Origin: Rubrobacter tropicus
GTDB taxonomy: Bacteria > Actinomycetota > Rubrobacteria > Rubrobacterales > Rubrobacteraceae
Direction of reading: 5' to 3'
NCBI RefSeq assembly: GCF_011492945.1
Contig: NZ_CP045119.1
Location: 2,170,001-2,234,000, forward strand
Length of the DNA stretch: 64,000 nt
Shown here: positions 1 to 10,050 of the stretch, piece after piece
Layout of the letters: every line of letters starts with the position of its first letter
Numbering within the stretch: the stretch's first letter is position 1
Made by a program: the position numbers and the translations under genes
The notes under the pieces: generated by a model
Database searches by the model: none
What the model was told of the DNA's origin: nothing
Seen by the model: the letters and a program-made list of their open reading frames with translations, nothing else

Positions 1-1124
1 GTCGTCAGCCGCGGGGATGCCCCCGGAAATTTCTCGAAGGCGAAGCGCGGGATCTTGGTAACCACGTAGTCGAGCGCGGGCTCGAACGAGGCCGGCGTCG
101 CCCGCGTTATGTCGTTCGGGATCTCATCCAGCGAATACCCGACAGCGAGCTTCGCGGCTATCTTCGCGATAGGGAACCCCGTGGCCTTGCTCGCGAGCGC
201 GCTCGACCGGCTCACCCGCGGGTTCATCTCGATCACGTAGAAGTCGTCGCTCTCGGGATCCACCGCGAACTGTATGTTCGACCCCCCGGTGCTCACGCCA
301 ATTTCACGTATTATGCGTAAAGAGGCGGAGCGGAGGGTCTGGTACTGGCGGTCTGAGAGGGTCTGGGCCGGGGCTACCGTGATCGAGTCTCCGGTGTGGA
401 CGCCCATGGGGTCCACGTTCTCAATGGAGCAGATGACCACCACGTTGTCGTCGAGGTCGCGCATGACTTCTAGCTCGAACTCTTTCCAGCCGGCTACGCT
501 CTTTTCGACGAGGACGGAGCCTACGGGGCTCGCTTCGAGGCCGTCCGAGACGGCGCGGCGGAGTTCGGCGTGGTCGTTTGCCGTGGCGCCGCCCTTGCCG
601 CCCAGGGTGAAGCTCGGGCGGATGATGAGGGGGTAGCCGATCCTGCCGGCCAGCTCCTCCGCCCCCGCGAAGCTCTTGACGGTGCGGCTCGGTGGAACCT
701 TCATGCCGATCCTCGTCATGGCGTCGTGGAAGAGTTGGCGGTCTTCGGCCTTCTGGATGGAGTCGATGGAAGCGCCGAGAAGCTCGACGCCGAGGTCTTC
801 GAGCACCCCCGCCTCGTGCAGCTCGATGGAGAGGTTCAGGGCGGTCTGCCCGCCGAGGGTCGGGAGCAGCGCGTCGGGGCGCTCCTTGCGCAGGACCTCC
901 GCGACGGCCTCGACCGTGAGCGGCTCGACGTAGGTGACGTCCGCGACCTCTGGGTCCGTCATGATGGTCGCGGGGTTCGAGTTGACGAGGACCACGCGGT
1001 AGCCCTCGTCGCGCAAGGCGCGGCAGGCCTGGGTGCCCGAGTAGTCAAACTCGGCGGCCTGCCCGATCACGATCGGACCCGACCCGATTATGAGGACCTT
1101 CTCGATGTCGTCGCGCCTTGGCAT
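1..1124 (-). CDS. carB: Carbamoyl-phosphate synthase large subunit, N-terminal part (cut by window edge)
   Basis: Large, ammonia-using subunit of carbamoyl-phosphate synthase, which makes carbamoyl phosphate from bicarbonate, ammonia and two ATP for pyrimidine and arginine synthesis. About 374 N-terminal residues of a family normally near 1,070 are present, covering the carboxyphosphate ATP-grasp half. Visible family hallmarks are the start [17 protein letters not shown], the stretch [18 protein letters not shown] and the glycine loop [10 protein letters not shown]. The ATG follows the carA TAG with no gap (TAG then ATG), so the two subunits are almost surely co-translated. The rest of the gene lies outside the window. 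The frame is intact throughout the part seen. Confidence 0.97.
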   Translation of the reverse strand, partial: MPRRDDIEKVLIIGSGPIVIGQAAEFDYSGTQACRALRDEGYRVVLVNSNPATIMTDPEVADVTYVEPLTVEAVAEVLRKERPDALLPTLGGQTALNLSIELHEAGVLEDLGVELLGASIDSIQKAEDRQLFHDAMTRIGMKVPPSRTVKSFAGAEELAGRIGYPLIIRPSFTLGGKGGATANDHAELRRAVSDGLEASPVGSVLVEKSVAGWKEFELEVMRDLDDNVVVICSIENVDPMGVHTGDSITVAPAQTLSDRQYQTLRSASLRIIREIGVSTGGSNIQFAVDPESDDFYVIEMNPRVSRSSALASKATGFPIAKIAAKLAVGYSLDEIPNDITRATPASFEPALDYVVTKIPRFAFEKFPGASPRLT

Positions 1125-2252
1125 CTAGCCGACCACCGCCTTCGGCGAGACCGTCTCGATAAACCCGTCGAAGAGGTAGCCGGAGTCGCGCGGCCCGGGG
1201 CTCGATTCAGGATGGTACTGGACGCTCCAGGCGCGGAGACCCGGCGCCGAGATACCCTCTACGGTTCCGTCGTAGAGGTTTCGGTGGGTAAGCTCTACCC
1301 CTTCTGGAAGCGAGCTTTCGAGGACGGCGAAGCCGTGGTTCTGGCTGGTTATCTCGATCCGGTTGTTCTCCAGGTTCCTCACCGGGTGGTTGGCCCCATG
1401 ATGCCCGAACGGCATCTTGTAGGTCTGGCAACCGAGCGCGAGCCCGAGGAGTTGATGACCCAGGCAGATACCGAAGACCGGCACCTCCCCCAACGCGGGC
1501 CGCAGCGCGTTGACGGCCCGGTCCAGGGCCGCAGGGTCGCCCGGACCGTTGGAGAGAAAGAGCCCGTCGGGGTTCGAGTCGAGGATGGCCTCGGGCTCGG
1601 CCGAACCCGGCATCGCGAGCACGGTGGCGCCCCGGCTGCGGAGTTCTTTGTAGATCGAGCCCTTCACCCCGTAATCCAGCGCGACGATCCGGCACCGCTC
1701 CTCGCCGAATGCCGGCATGAGGGTCGGTTCGGCAAGGTCAGACCCCGAGGAAGCCAGGTCCCGGCCAACCATCGAAGGGTGGGCGTTCGCCTTCTCTTGC
1801 AGCACGTTCGGGTCTCTCTCTACAGTCGAGATGAAGCCCCGCATCGCGCCCCTGTCCCTTATTCGCCGGGTGAGGGCGCGGGTGTCCATGCCTTCGATGC
1901 CGAGGACGCCCGCCTCGTCGAGGGTCGCGGCGAGGGATTTCTCGCTGGCCCAGTTGCTGTGGTAGGGGGTGTACTCGCGGACGAGGACGGCGGCGGCCTG
2001 GACGTCGCGGGACTCCTCGTCGCCGGGGATCATGCCGTAGTTGCCGATAAGGGGGTAGGTGAAGAGCACGATCTGACCCCTGTAGGAGGGGTCCGTTATC
2101 GTCTCCTGGTAGCCGACCATGCTGGTCGTAAAGACGACCTCGCCCGCCACCTCGCCGTCCCCGGCGAAGCTCCAGCCCTCGAAGACGGACCCGTCCTCTA
2201 GCACCAGCGTCGCCCTGCTGCGTCCCTGACGCCGGCTACCCGCGTGTTCCAA
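1125..2252 (-). CDS. carA: Carbamoyl-phosphate synthase small (glutaminase) subunit
   Basis: Hydrolyses glutamine and channels ammonia to CarB. The N-terminal small-subunit domain begins at [13 protein letters not shown] and includes the TSMVGYQE motif. The class I glutamine amidotransferase domain has the nucleophile in VFGICLGHQ (Cys about residue 263) and the later VQYHPE motif with the catalytic His and Glu. I chose the TTG at 2252, which has GGGAG six bases upstream and overlaps pyrC by 17 bases. An in-frame ATG at 2291 would add 13 residues and overlap pyrC by 56 bases, which is less likely. At about 375 residues it matches the family. It sits between pyrC and carB in the pyr operon. 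Confidence 0.95.
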   Translation of the reverse strand: MEHAGSRRQGRSRATLVLEDGSVFEGWSFAGDGEVAGEVVFTTSMVGYQETITDPSYRGQIVLFTYPLIGNYGMIPGDEESRDVQAAAVLVREYTPYHSNWASEKSLAATLDEAGVLGIEGMDTRALTRRIRDRGAMRGFISTVERDPNVLQEKANAHPSMVGRDLASSGSDLAEPTLMPAFGEERCRIVALDYGVKGSIYKELRSRGATVLAMPGSAEPEAILDSNPDGLFLSNGPGDPAALDRAVNALRPALGEVPVFGICLGHQLLGLALGCQTYKMPFGHHGANHPVRNLENNRIEITSQNHGFAVLESSLPEGVELTHRNLYDGTVEGISAPGLRAWSVQYHPESSPGPRDSGYLFDGFIETVSPKAVVG

Positions 2253-3546
2253 GTTTCGCTCCCGTCCTGTCGTACACCATCTCTCCGCCAACTATAGTAC
2301 CCACCACCCTGCCCGTCAGGGTCTTTCCGAGGTAGGGGGAGTTCGACGAGCGGCTGATCATGGTCCCCGCGTCCACGGTCCACTTCTCGGACAGGTCCAC
2401 CAGCGCGAGATCTGCCGGTTCCCCAACGGTCACGCTCCCCCCCTCACCGACCCAACCCCCAGGCGCGCAACTCATCGCCTCCACAAGCCGGGGCAAGGTG
2501 AGCTTGCCGGTCATGACGAGCTCCGTGTATATAGCCGCGAAAGCCGTCTCGTGGCCTAGAAAGCCGGGGGCGGCCTCCTCCAGCGGCAACTCCTTCTCCT
2601 CGGAGGCGTGGGGCGCGTGGTCGGTCGCCACGAAATCCAGCACGCCCGTTCGCAGCGCGTCCCCCACGCCTTCCCTCTCCGCGTCCGGGCGGAGCGGCGG
2701 GTTGACCCGGTAGAGCCCTTCGAGGGTGGAGACCAGATCGTCCGTCAAGGTCAGGTGGTGCGGCGTCGTATCCGCCGTGACGTCTGCCCGGTCCTTGAAG
2801 AAGGCGACGAGCGCCGCCGACAGGGCCGTCGAGACGTGGGTAACGTGGGTCTTGGCGCCGGTCTCGGCGGCCAGGATCAGGGCCATCGCGGTCGCTACGT
2901 CCTCGGCGCTCGCGGGCGAACCCGGGATGCCGGCGAGCGAGGCGGCGACGCCGTCGTGGACCACGCCCGTCGCGAGCGTGTGGTCCTCGCAGTGAAGGAT
3001 CAGGGGCAGCCCCGCCGACCGCGCGTAGGTCATCCCGTTGCGCAGCACGCCGGCCGAGGCCGTGCCGAGCCCGTCGTCGGAGACGCAGAAGGCGCCGGCT
3101 TCCTTTAACAGGCGCATCTCGGTGAGGCGCTCGCCCCTCAGGCCGACGTGGAGGGCCGCGGAGACGCGGGCCCTGACGCGGGATTCTTTTTCGATGCGGC
3201 GCATGAGGCCGCTGACGATCACGGGGCTGTCCACGATCGGGTCGGTGTTTGGCATCATTACGACGCCCGTAAAACCCCCGGCCGCGGCGGAGGCGGAGCC
3301 GCTCTCGATGGTCTCCTCGTCCTCCCGGCCCGGCGTGCGCCAGTGGGCGTGCACGTCCACGAAGCCGGGGAAGAGGTGCAGCCCGTCGGCGTCGAGCTTT
3401 CGCGTGCCGCGCAGGTTCTCTCCGACCTCTGAGACCCTGCCTTCGGTGAGGCGGACATCCATTACGCCGTCGAGGCCGGCGCGCGGGTCCAGGACGTGGG
3501 CGTGGCGGATCACGAGCTCGGCGTTTCCGGCTTTGTCGGGGATCAA
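2236..3546 (-). CDS. pyrC: Dihydroorotase
   Basis: Cyclises N-carbamoyl-aspartate to dihydroorotate, step three of pyrimidine synthesis. About 436 residues, the length of class I dihydroorotases and allantoinases. Metal-binding motifs seen in order: VDVHAHW (His 66 and 68), LILHCED, the pair THVTHVS, and TDHAPH near the C-terminus. The strong operon context (pyrR, pyrB, carA, carB) excludes an allantoinase or hydantoinase role. The open frame runs much further upstream, but that part is a shadow of pyrB. The likely start is the TTG at 3546, which shares a TTGA overlap with the pyrB stop. Confidence 0.95.
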   Translation of the reverse strand: MIPDKAGNAELVIRHAHVLDPRAGLDGVMDVRLTEGRVSEVGENLRGTRKLDADGLHLFPGFVDVHAHWRTPGREDEETIESGSASAAAGGFTGVVMMPNTDPIVDSPVIVSGLMRRIEKESRVRARVSAALHVGLRGERLTEMRLLKEAGAFCVSDDGLGTASAGVLRNGMTYARSAGLPLILHCEDHTLATGVVHDGVAASLAGIPGSPASAEDVATAMALILAAETGAKTHVTHVSTALSAALVAFFKDRADVTADTTPHHLTLTDDLVSTLEGLYRVNPPLRPDAEREGVGDALRTGVLDFVATDHAPHASEEKELPLEEAAPGFLGHETAFAAIYTELVMTGKLTLPRLVEAMSCAPGGWVGEGGSVTVGEPADLALVDLSEKWTVDAGTMISRSSNSPYLGKTLTGRVVGTIVGGEMVYDRTGAKLGTRG

Positions 3547-4460
3547 GCGGCCACCCGGTCCACCGCGCCGGTCGCGACGGCCAGGACGGCGGAGCGCACG
3601 GCGACGCCCGCCGCGACCTGGTTCGGGACGAGGGAGGCGGCGTCCAGGACCACGTCGCCCGAGATCTCCACGCCCCGGTTCACGGGACCGGGGTGCATCA
3701 CCAGCGCCCCGCCCCGCAAATGCCGGCCCGACACGCCGTAGTATCGGGCGTACTCGCCGACGGACGGAATTCTCGCCCCCGTCATCCGCTCCTTCTGCAG
3801 GCGCAGCGCGTAGAGGACCTCGGCCCCCCAGTCGAGGGCGTCGTCGACCGAGGGCAGGACCGGCAGGCCCCAGGCGCCGGCGTCGGATGGAAGCAGAGTG
3901 CGGGGAGCCACCAGCGAGATCTCCATGCCCGCCTTCTGGAAGGCCGGTATCACGCTCCGGGCCACCCGGCTGTGCAACACGTCCCCGACTACCGCGACCC
4001 TGCGATTGGCAAGCTCGTCGAAGCCGCCGACGGCCTCGCTCAGGGCGTAGAGGTCGAGGAGCGCCTGGGTGGGGTGCTGGCCGCAACCGTCGCCCGCGTT
4101 GATGACCGGGGCCGAGGTGTGGCGCGAGGCGAGGGCCGCGGCGCCCGCGGCCGGGTGGCGCAGGACCAGCGCGTCGGCGCCCAGGCTGTCGAGAGTTACG
4201 ACCGTGTCCACCAGCGACTCGCCCTTGCAGATCGCCGAACCCTGCTCGGAGAGCGAGATCACGTCAGCCCCGCTCCTCCTGGCCGCGAGCTCGAACGAGA
4301 CGGCCGTCCGCGTCGAGGCCTCGAAGAAGGCCAGGCAAACGGTCTTCCCGGCGAGCGTGCCCCCGACACGGCCCTCCGCGTGGGCCCTGGCAAGGTCCAG
4401 TATCTCCCTCAAGTCCTCGCGGCCCGCGTCTTCCAACGAGAGAAAGCTCCTAATCCCCAA
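3543..4460 (-). CDS. pyrB: Aspartate carbamoyltransferase catalytic chain
   Basis: Condenses carbamoyl phosphate with aspartate to N-carbamoyl-aspartate. About 305 residues, typical of the catalytic chain. The carbamoyl-phosphate loop reads FEASTRT (residues 46-52; most homologues have FEPSTRT), and the domain hinge motif [19 protein letters not shown] is present. No pyrI regulatory gene is next to it, so the enzyme is probably a simple catalytic trimer or a dodecamer with dihydroorotase, as in other bacteria with a pyrB-pyrC pair. The ATG overlaps the pyrR 3' end by 11 bases. Confidence 0.97.
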   Translation of the reverse strand: MGIRSFLSLEDAGREDLREILDLARAHAEGRVGGTLAGKTVCLAFFEASTRTAVSFELAARRSGADVISLSEQGSAICKGESLVDTVVTLDSLGADALVLRHPAAGAAALASRHTSAPVINAGDGCGQHPTQALLDLYALSEAVGGFDELANRRVAVVGDVLHSRVARSVIPAFQKAGMEISLVAPRTLLPSDAGAWGLPVLPSVDDALDWGAEVLYALRLQKERMTGARIPSVGEYARYYGVSGRHLRGGALVMHPGPVNRGVEISGDVVLDAASLVPNQVAAGVAVRSAVLAVATGAVDRVAA

Positions 4461-5004
4461 CGACGATCACCCCGTCCTCCCCATCCGTCTCCTCCAGGTT
4501 CACGAGCACCCGTTGTCCCCGCGCCGTCGGCACGTTCTTCCCGACGTGGTCGGCCCGGATCGGCAACTCGCGGTGCCCCCGGTCGACCAGCACCGCGAGC
4601 CGTATGGCCGCGGGCCTTCCCAGCTCCAGAAGCGCGTCCATCGCGGCCCGGGCCGTCCGGCCCGTGTAGAGGACGTCGTCCACGAGCACCACCGTCTTTC
4701 CCGTCACGTCGAACGGGATGCGGCTCCCTTTCACCTCGGGCTCGTCGCCCGAGAGGTCATCGCGGTGGAGCGTGATGTCCAGCGAACCCACGGGCGCGTC
4801 GAGGCCCTCGAAGCGTTGAAGGTTCGAGGAGATCCGGTGCGCCAGAGGGGCGCCGCGCGTCAGCACGCCGACGAGGGCCAAGGATTCCAGGGAAGTGGCG
4901 TTGCGTTCGAGGATCTCGTGCGAGACGCGCCGCAGCGAGCGGTCTATTCCGTCCTGGGTGAGCACCCGCGAACGCGCGTGCTCGTGGACGCTTGATCGGT
5001 CCAA
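4450..5004 (-). CDS. pyrR: Bifunctional pyr operon regulator / uracil phosphoribosyltransferase
   Basis: RNA-binding regulator that senses UMP and has weak uracil phosphoribosyltransferase activity. About 184 residues. The PRPP-binding loop [13 protein letters not shown] (105-117) and the LVGVLTRG stretch near residue 45 are characteristic. It is the first gene of the pyr operon, the usual place for pyrR. Start is the TTG at 5004, with GGGGG eight bases upstream. Directly 5' is a hairpin with the PyrR-binding consensus that can pair with this Shine-Dalgarno, so PyrR probably represses its own translation and that of the operon. Confidence 0.95.
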   Translation of the reverse strand: MDRSSVHEHARSRVLTQDGIDRSLRRVSHEILERNATSLESLALVGVLTRGAPLAHRISSNLQRFEGLDAPVGSLDITLHRDDLSGDEPEVKGSRIPFDVTGKTVVLVDDVLYTGRTARAAMDALLELGRPAAIRLAVLVDRGHRELPIRADHVGKNVPTARGQRVLVNLEETDGEDGVIVVGD

Positions 5005-5019
5005 GCCTTACTACCCCCT

Positions 5020-5048
5020 TCGCGCCTCACGGGACGCCGTTAAAGGTT
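5020..5048 (-). promoter_or_regulatory. PyrR-binding RNA element over the pyrR ribosome site
   Basis: On the minus strand, bases 5034-5024 read TCCCGTGAGGC, an exact match to the core UCCNGNGAGGC of known PyrR binding loops. The flanking pair is CG/CG instead of the usual A-R/Y-U, so pairing is kept. An outer CCTT (about 5046-5043) can pair with the AAGG just after the loop, which is the start of the pyrR Shine-Dalgarno run. No downstream U-rich terminator is visible. The arrangement therefore fits translational blocking, as described for mycobacteria, better than Bacillus-type attenuation. Confidence 0.72.
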
Positions 5049-5065
5049 GGTGTCGCTAACAGGGG

Positions 5066-5094
5066 AAGCTAACAGAGCATCGTATGGGCGTCAA
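5066..5094 (-). promoter_or_regulatory. Predicted promoter of the pyr operon
   Basis: Minus-strand TTGACG (5094-5089), a 17-base spacer, then TAGCTT (5071-5066). Transcription would start near 5059, giving a leader of about 55 bases that begins just upstream of the PyrR-binding hairpin. The -35 box is good and the -10 box is weak. The prediction rests on spacing and on its fit with the leader element. Confidence 0.5.
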
Positions 5095-5162
5095 GCGTCC
5101 GGACCATACCGGACGGATTATGGTAAGCCGATAGCAAGCGACGACCACCTTGCGGTTGGCGC

Positions 5163-5191
5163 TTGCGAATACTACGCATAGAACGTAGGTT
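5163..5191 (+). promoter_or_regulatory. Predicted promoter of the medium-chain oxidoreductase gene
   Basis: TTGCGA (5163-5168), 17-base spacer, TAGGTT (5186-5191), ahead of the gene starting at 5251. An inverted repeat GCAAGCG/CGCTTGC (5134-5140 and 5160-5166, 19 bases apart) overlaps the -35 box and could be an operator. Moderate matches only. Confidence 0.35.
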
Positions 5192-5250
5192 TGGGTCGCG
5201 GCATGTGACGGCCACCGAAACCCCTCCCCCAACGCGAAAGGATGGCAGCA

Positions 5251-6234
5251 ATGACCGACAACACCATGCAGGCGATCGTTCTCGACGCGCCCGGGCCCGT
5301 CGAAGCGCTCACCATCCGCGAGCTTCCGATCCCCACGCCACAGAATGGGTGGGTCCTCATCCGGGTGAAGGCTTTCGGGCTCAATCGTTCGGAACTCCAC
5401 ACCCGGCTCGGGCTGGCGGACGGTGTCACCTTCCCGCGGGTACTCGGGATCGAGGCGACCGGGGTCGTAGCAGAATGTCCGGGTGGGGAGTTCTCCGCCG
5501 GCCAGCAGGTCGTCGCCATGATGGGCGGCATGGGCCGCACGTTCGACGGCGGCTACGGCGAGTACACGTGCGTCCCCGTCAGCCAGGTCATCGCGTTCCA
5601 GAGCGAGCTCGATTGGGGCGTCCTCGGCGCGGTTCCGGAGATGCTCCAAACATCCCACGGCTCGTTAAGCGTCGGGATGAACGCGCAGCGCGGACAGTCG
5701 ATCCTCATCCGCGGCGGCACCTCCTCTGTCGGCATGTGTACGGCCATCCTCGCCAAGCAAAGGGACATGACCGTACTCTCAACTACCCGCAGTGCCGGCA
5801 AGGCCGCGGCGCTCACCGCCCTGGGGGTCGATCATGTCCTCATCGACGACGGCGATGTTGCCGGCCAGGTCCGCGAGATCTTGTCCGGCGGGGTCGACAC
5901 CGCACTGGAACTCGTTGGCACGCCAACGCTGCCCGACACGCTTCAGGCGACGCGCGTGCATGGGGTCGTGTGCTTCGCTGGCATGCTCTCCAACGAATGG
6001 ACGGTCAAGGATTTCTACCCGATCGGCTACATCCCTCACGGAGTCCGACTCACCTCCTACGCGGGCGACGCTGGTGACCTGCCCGCAGGCGTGCTGCAGG
6101 ATTTCCTCGAAGCCGTCGCCGCCGGCGATGCCACCGTTCCGATCGATCACGTCTACGGGTTTGATCAGATCGTCCAAGCGCACGCCGCCATGGAAGCCGG
6201 CCGCACGAAGGGGAAATTGGTCGTCACCACCTGA
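5251..6234 (+). CDS. Zinc-independent medium-chain dehydrogenase/quinone oxidoreductase-like protein
   Basis: Member of the medium-chain dehydrogenase/reductase superfamily, probably NADPH-dependent reduction of quinones or activated alkenes; the substrate cannot be read from sequence. It has a GroES-like N-terminal fold (about 5-120) with LGIEATGVV, then a Rossmann domain starting at RGGTSSVG (154-161). The structural and catalytic zinc cysteines of alcohol dehydrogenases are absent, pointing to the quinone-oxidoreductase branch. The ATG at 5251 is preferred over the one at 5242 because the AAAGGA ribosome site ends eight bases before it. It stands alone, divergent from the pyr operon. Confidence 0.85.
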   Translation: MTDNTMQAIVLDAPGPVEALTIRELPIPTPQNGWVLIRVKAFGLNRSELHTRLGLADGVTFPRVLGIEATGVVAECPGGEFSAGQQVVAMMGGMGRTFDGGYGEYTCVPVSQVIAFQSELDWGVLGAVPEMLQTSHGSLSVGMNAQRGQSILIRGGTSSVGMCTAILAKQRDMTVLSTTRSAGKAAALTALGVDHVLIDDGDVAGQVREILSGGVDTALELVGTPTLPDTLQATRVHGVVCFAGMLSNEWTVKDFYPIGYIPHGVRLTSYAGDAGDLPAGVLQDFLEAVAAGDATVPIDHVYGFDQIVQAHAAMEAGRTKGKLVVTT

Positions 6235-6352
6235 GCAACCGGGCGGTCAAAACCGGGAGGATGGTATCTCCGAAGAGCCTCGGAGTGTCCGGCGGGACCG
6301 AGCGACCGAGCGTTTCGGATCACCGACGCTTTGGCGTCGAGGACCGAGGGTC

Positions 6353-6379
6353 TGTCCATTTGGGGCATCCCCCTTCGTC
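6353..6379 (+). promoter_or_regulatory. Predicted ECF42-type promoter
   Basis: TGTCCA (6353-6358), 17-base spacer, CGTC (6376-6379), upstream of the YCII gene and its sigma factor. The published ECF42 signature is TGTCGA at -35 with a CGTC-like -10, so this is one mismatch away. It would make the cassette self-activating. Confidence 0.5.
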
Positions 6380-6411
6380 GTACTAGTGTTGGACCCGATA
6401 GAGGAGGAGAT

Positions 6412-6747
6412 ATGCGCTACATGCTCTTGATCTGCGACGACCCGTCCGCCGAGGCGGTCCCCGGGGAAGGCCTGGGGGCCAGGACCGAGGCCTGGGTCGA
6501 GGAGATGGACGGTCGGGGCGTACGCAAGGCGGGCGACCGCCTGCGCCCCGCCAGCGACGCCACCACCGTGCGGGTGCGCGGGGACGAGGTGCTGCTCTCA
6601 GACGGCCCGTTCGCCGAGACGAAGGAGCAGATCGCCGGGTACGACCTGATCGAGTGCGCCGACCTCGACGAGGCGATCGAGGTCGCCTCCAAGCATCCGA
6701 TGGCGAGGCACGGGAGGATCGAGGTGAGGCCGTTCTGGGAGGCGTGA
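6412..6747 (+). CDS. YCII-related DGPF-domain protein
   Basis: Small (111 residue) protein with the YCII/DGPF fold; the defining [11 protein letters not shown] motif is at about 63-73, preceded by MRYMLLIC. The reaction is unknown; members of this family are standard genomic partners of ECF42 sigma factors. A very strong GAGGAGGAG ribosome site lies at 6401-6409, so the ATG at 6412 is secure (an upstream ATG at 6331 is not). Its TGA overlaps the next gene's GTG (GTGA), indicating translational coupling to the sigma factor. Confidence 0.92.
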   Translation: MRYMLLICDDPSAEAVPGEGLGARTEAWVEEMDGRGVRKAGDRLRPASDATTVRVRGDEVLLSDGPFAETKEQIAGYDLIECADLDEAIEVASKHPMARHGRIEVRPFWEA

Positions 6748-8000
6748 GGCCCGAGGTAGGGGCGGCGGTCTCGAAAGCCTTCCGCGAGGAATGGGGCCGC
6801 ATCGTGGCGACCCTGATCCGGACAACCGGTGACTGGGACCTCGCCGAGGAGTGCGCCCAGGAAGCCTTCGCGCGGGCTTTGGAGACCTGGCCGCGGGACG
6901 GCGTCCCGCGCCGCCCCGGCGCCTGGCTGACCACCACGGCGCGCAACCGGGCCCGGGACCGGCTACGGCGCAAGGCGACGGGGGCCGCCAAGCTCGAGGA
7001 GGTGGCGATGTTGTCCGGCCCGGATCAACCCGGCAGCGACGCGACCGAAGGGAGCGGCGTCCCCGACGACCGTCTGCGGCTGATCTTCACCTGCTGCCAC
7101 CCGGCTTTGCCGCCCGAGGCGCGGGTAGCCCTCACCCTCAGGACCCTCGCCGGCCTGACCACCGCAGAGATCGCCCGCGCGTTTCTCGTCTCGGAGCCGA
7201 CGATGGCGAAGCGACTGGTTCGCGCGAAGGCCAAGATCCGCAACGCCGCGATCCCCTACCGCGTGCCGCCGGACCACCTGCTGCCCGAACGCACGGGGGC
7301 CGTGCTGGTCGTCCTCTACCTGCTGTTCAACGAGGGCTACGCCGCCACCGCCGGCGCCGACCTGGTGCGGGAGGGCTTGAGCGCCGAGGCCATCCGCCTG
7401 GCCCGCACCCTCGCCGGGCTCATGCCCGACGAGCCCGAGGCGTTGGGGCTGCTGGCGCTAATGCTCCTGCAAGACGCCCGCCGCGACTCCCGGGTCGACG
7501 AGGCGGGTGACCTGGTCACGCTGGAGGACCAGGACCGCTCCCGCTGGGACCGGGAAGCCATCGCGGAGGGGGTTCGCCTGCTCGACGCGGCACTGCGGCT
7601 CGGGAGGACCGGCCCCTACCAGTTGCAGGCTGCCATCGCGGCGTGCCACGCCACCGCCGAGGCGTCAGACACCGATTGGGCCGAGATCGCCGCCCTCTAC
7701 GGCCTGTTGACCCGGCTCACGCCTTCCCCGGTGGTGGAGCTGAACCGCGCGGTGGCCGTGGCGATGGCGGAGGGGCCGGCCGCGGGGCTCAAGCTTGTGG
7801 AGGAGCTGGAAGCGTCGGGGGAGCTGGCCGGCTACCGCCTGCTGCCCGCCACGCGCGCCGACCTGCTCCGCCGCATGGGACGTCCGAACGAAGCGGCCGA
7901 CGCCTACCGGGAGGCGCTCGGGCTGGCGGCCACCGACGCCGAGCGCCGGTACCTCGCCCGGCGGCTGGCCGAGACCGACCGCGAAGGGAGCGACGTATGA
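6744..8000 (+). CDS. ECF42-family RNA polymerase sigma factor with long C-terminal domain
   Basis: Extracytoplasmic-function sigma factor of about 418 residues. Region 2 lies near 10-75 ([16 protein letters not shown], then [16 protein letters not shown]). Region 4 lies near 120-170 ([17 protein letters not shown], then the helix-turn-helix ending [13 protein letters not shown]). The remaining 240 residues form the helical, TPR-like extension ([20 protein letters not shown]) that marks the ECF42 group, which has no anti-sigma factor and is controlled through this tail. The GTG at 6744 overlaps the YCII stop. The longer open frame upstream is a shadow of the YCII gene. The downstream hydrolase is also overlapped by four bases. 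Confidence 0.93.
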   Translation: MRPEVGAAVSKAFREEWGRIVATLIRTTGDWDLAEECAQEAFARALETWPRDGVPRRPGAWLTTTARNRARDRLRRKATGAAKLEEVAMLSGPDQPGSDATEGSGVPDDRLRLIFTCCHPALPPEARVALTLRTLAGLTTAEIARAFLVSEPTMAKRLVRAKAKIRNAAIPYRVPPDHLLPERTGAVLVVLYLLFNEGYAATAGADLVREGLSAEAIRLARTLAGLMPDEPEALGLLALMLLQDARRDSRVDEAGDLVTLEDQDRSRWDREAIAEGVRLLDAALRLGRTGPYQLQAAIAACHATAEASDTDWAEIAALYGLLTRLTPSPVVELNRAVAVAMAEGPAAGLKLVEELEASGELAGYRLLPATRADLLRRMGRPNEAADAYREALGLAATDAERRYLARRLAETDREGSDV

Positions 8001-8878
8001 CCGACGACGCACGCGGGACCCGCAGGGCGGTTGCCGAGACCGATTTGGAGCTTGGCGACGGCCGCACGCTGCACGTGTACGACACGGGCGCGAACGATGG
8101 GGACGGTCGACTCGCCGTCTTCTGGCATCACGGCACGCCGAACATCGGCGCGCCTCCCGAGCCCCTTTTCCCGGTCGCAGACCAGCTCGGCATCCGCTGG
8201 GTGTCGTATGACCGGCCCGGATACGGTGGATCAACCCCTAACCCAGGCCGCAACGTGGCATCGGCGGCCCCTTACGTCTCCAGCATCGCAGATGCTTTGG
8301 GCATCGATCGGTTCGCGGTCATGGGCCATTCCGGCGGCGGTTCGCACGCCCTGGCATGTGGCGCGCTGCTGGGAGAACGCGTCCTTGGCGTGGTCAGCGT
8401 GGCCGGGCTGGCCCCGTTTGGTTCCGAGGAACTTGAATGGTTCGCGGGCATGACGCCCTCCGGGGTGGCGTCGCTGCGCGCCGCCGCGGAGGGACGCGCG
8501 GCAAAGGAGAGGTACGAGGCTTCGGCCGGCGAGCAGGACCCCGGGTTCCTCCCGGCGGACCGGGCCGCGCTGTCCGGCGAGTGGTCCTGGCTGGGCGACG
8601 TCGCAGGCCCGGCCGTGGAGGCCGGACCGGGCGGGCTCATAGACGACGACCTCGCCTACGTCTCCCCGTGGGGAGCCGACCCCGCGCGGGTGATCGCGCC
8701 GGTCCTCCTCCTGCACGGCGGCCGGGATCGGGTCGTGCCAGGCTCGCACGGCGAGTACCTCGCGCGCCGCTGTCCCTCGGCGGAACTGCGGCTATACCCA
8801 GTTGACGGACACATCTCGGTCCTCAACCACGCAGCGGCGGCCATGGCCTGGCTCCGGGAGCACGCCCAAGGGGGCTGA
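7997..8878 (+). CDS. Alpha/beta hydrolase
   Basis: Serine hydrolase of 293 residues with an alpha/beta fold. Oxyanion-hole motif HHGTP (44-48), nucleophile elbow GHSGGG (Ser 112), acid in [13 protein letters not shown], and catalytic His in the C-terminal [10 protein letters not shown]. Substrate unknown. The ATG overlaps the sigma-factor stop (ATGA), so it is the third gene of the ECF42 unit and probably part of its output. Confidence 0.9.
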   Translation: MTDDARGTRRAVAETDLELGDGRTLHVYDTGANDGDGRLAVFWHHGTPNIGAPPEPLFPVADQLGIRWVSYDRPGYGGSTPNPGRNVASAAPYVSSIADALGIDRFAVMGHSGGGSHALACGALLGERVLGVVSVAGLAPFGSEELEWFAGMTPSGVASLRAAAEGRAAKERYEASAGEQDPGFLPADRAALSGEWSWLGDVAGPAVEAGPGGLIDDDLAYVSPWGADPARVIAPVLLLHGGRDRVVPGSHGEYLARRCPSAELRLYPVDGHISVLNHAAAAMAWLREHAQGG

Positions 8879-9146
8879 GCCCCGCTTGGCCGACCCGCCG
8901 GAACCGACCAGAGGCGGCCGTCCTCAAGGAGGCAGCCCGCAGGTCGTGACCCTCGGCGGCGGTCAGTCGGTCGCGCCGGGAGCCTGTCGAAGGCGCGCCA
9001 GAATGGAGCCTCGATGCCCACCCGTAAATTGCTCTCCGAAAGATCGGCCGGTCCTTACGCAGGACTCGCAGCCTTTCGCCACGCCTTGCTACCGCTTGAC
9101 GCTTCCCTTAGCGTACAGAATTCCCGGAATGGTTCCGCTACGCGTA
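8879..9146. other. Intergenic region between convergent genes
   Basis: 268 bases between the plus-strand hydrolase stop and the minus-strand rluD stop. I see no open frame with coding character, no tRNA and no clear hairpin plus T-run terminator for either side. Confidence 0.6.
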
Positions 9147-10046
9147 CTAGCCTGCCTCCGGCGACGCCGGCATTCCCAGCTGCGCTGCTGCGGCGGCGAG
9201 ATCCCGCGGTACCGGAGCCTCGAACGCCAACGTATCGTGTGTCACGGGGTGACGAAAGGCGAGCCGTTCGGCGTGGAGCCAGAGGCGATGGTCGGGGACG
9301 GGCGTTCCGTAGAGAGGATCCGCGTAGACCGGGTATCGGATGGCCGAGAGGTGGACCCGGATCTGGTGCGTCCTCCCCGTCTCCAACCTCACCCGCAACA
9401 TGGTGTGCCCATCGGTCTCCGCCAGCTTTTGGAAGTGCGTGACCGCGTGCCTGCCGACACCGGCCGTCATGAACGTCGGGTTGTCGGGGTCACGCCCGAC
9501 AGGTGAGTCGATAGTCCCCGTCTCCGGCAATCCCGTGCCGACCACGACGGCGCGGTAGACCCTCTCCACCTCGCGCCTGGACATCATGCCGACGAGATCT
9601 GTGTAGGCAGACTCCCCCTTGGCGACCACCATCAGCCCCGAGGTATCCCTATCCAGGCGGTGCACCACTCCCGGCCTGTCCGGATCGTCCCCGCCAGCTA
9701 TTCCTCTGGTCAGGAGCGCGTTCACGAGGGTGCCCGACGGGTTGCCCGCGCCGGGGTGCACGACGAGCCCCGCCGGTTTATCGACGACGACCAGATGTTC
9801 GTCCTCGTAGACGACGGGCACGGGTATATCCTCGGGCGAGAGGCCAGGCTCGGGAAGCTCGGCCGAGACTTCGTCCCCTTCCCGCGCCTTGTAGGATGGG
9901 CTCTCCCGCCTGCCCGCGACGAGCAGGAGGCCGTCTTCGATCAGGCGCCTGGCGGCGCTCCGGCTGATCCCAATCCGCCCGGCCGCGAGGCGGTCGAGCC
10001 TCTCACCCGTCTCCCCGGGCCCCACCCGGAAGTTCTCGGAGGACAC
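9147..10046 (-). CDS. rluD: RluA/RluD-family 23S rRNA pseudouridine synthase
   Basis: Isomerises specific uridines of 23S rRNA to pseudouridine. About 299 residues. An N-terminal S4 RNA-binding domain (about 14-60, with RLDRLAAGRIG and SRSAARRLIEDG) is followed by the catalytic domain with HRLDRDTSG (catalytic Asp 132) and LETGRTHQIRVH. Its place at the end of the division cluster, after yggU, is where many Gram-positives carry the RluD paralogue, though usually next to lspA, which is not here. Exact target uridines cannot be assigned. Confidence 0.93.
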   Translation of the reverse strand: MSSENFRVGPGETGERLDRLAAGRIGISRSAARRLIEDGLLLVAGRRESPSYKAREGDEVSAELPEPGLSPEDIPVPVVYEDEHLVVVDKPAGLVVHPGAGNPSGTLVNALLTRGIAGGDDPDRPGVVHRLDRDTSGLMVVAKGESAYTDLVGMMSRREVERVYRAVVVGTGLPETGTIDSPVGRDPDNPTFMTAGVGRHAVTHFQKLAETDGHTMLRVRLETGRTHQIRVHLSAIRYPVYADPLYGTPVPDHRLWLHAERLAFRHPVTHDTLAFEAPVPRDLAAAAAQLGMPASPEAG

Positions 10047-10050
10047 CGGG

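Noticed and set aside
570-2201. Long plus-strand open frame (543 codons) opposite carA/carB
   Set aside because: Antisense shadow of carB and carA; no family features, and the minus-strand genes explain the region fully.
9089-9124. TTGACG on the plus strand as a promoter
   Set aside because: No matching -10 box at normal spacing and no plus-strand gene downstream.
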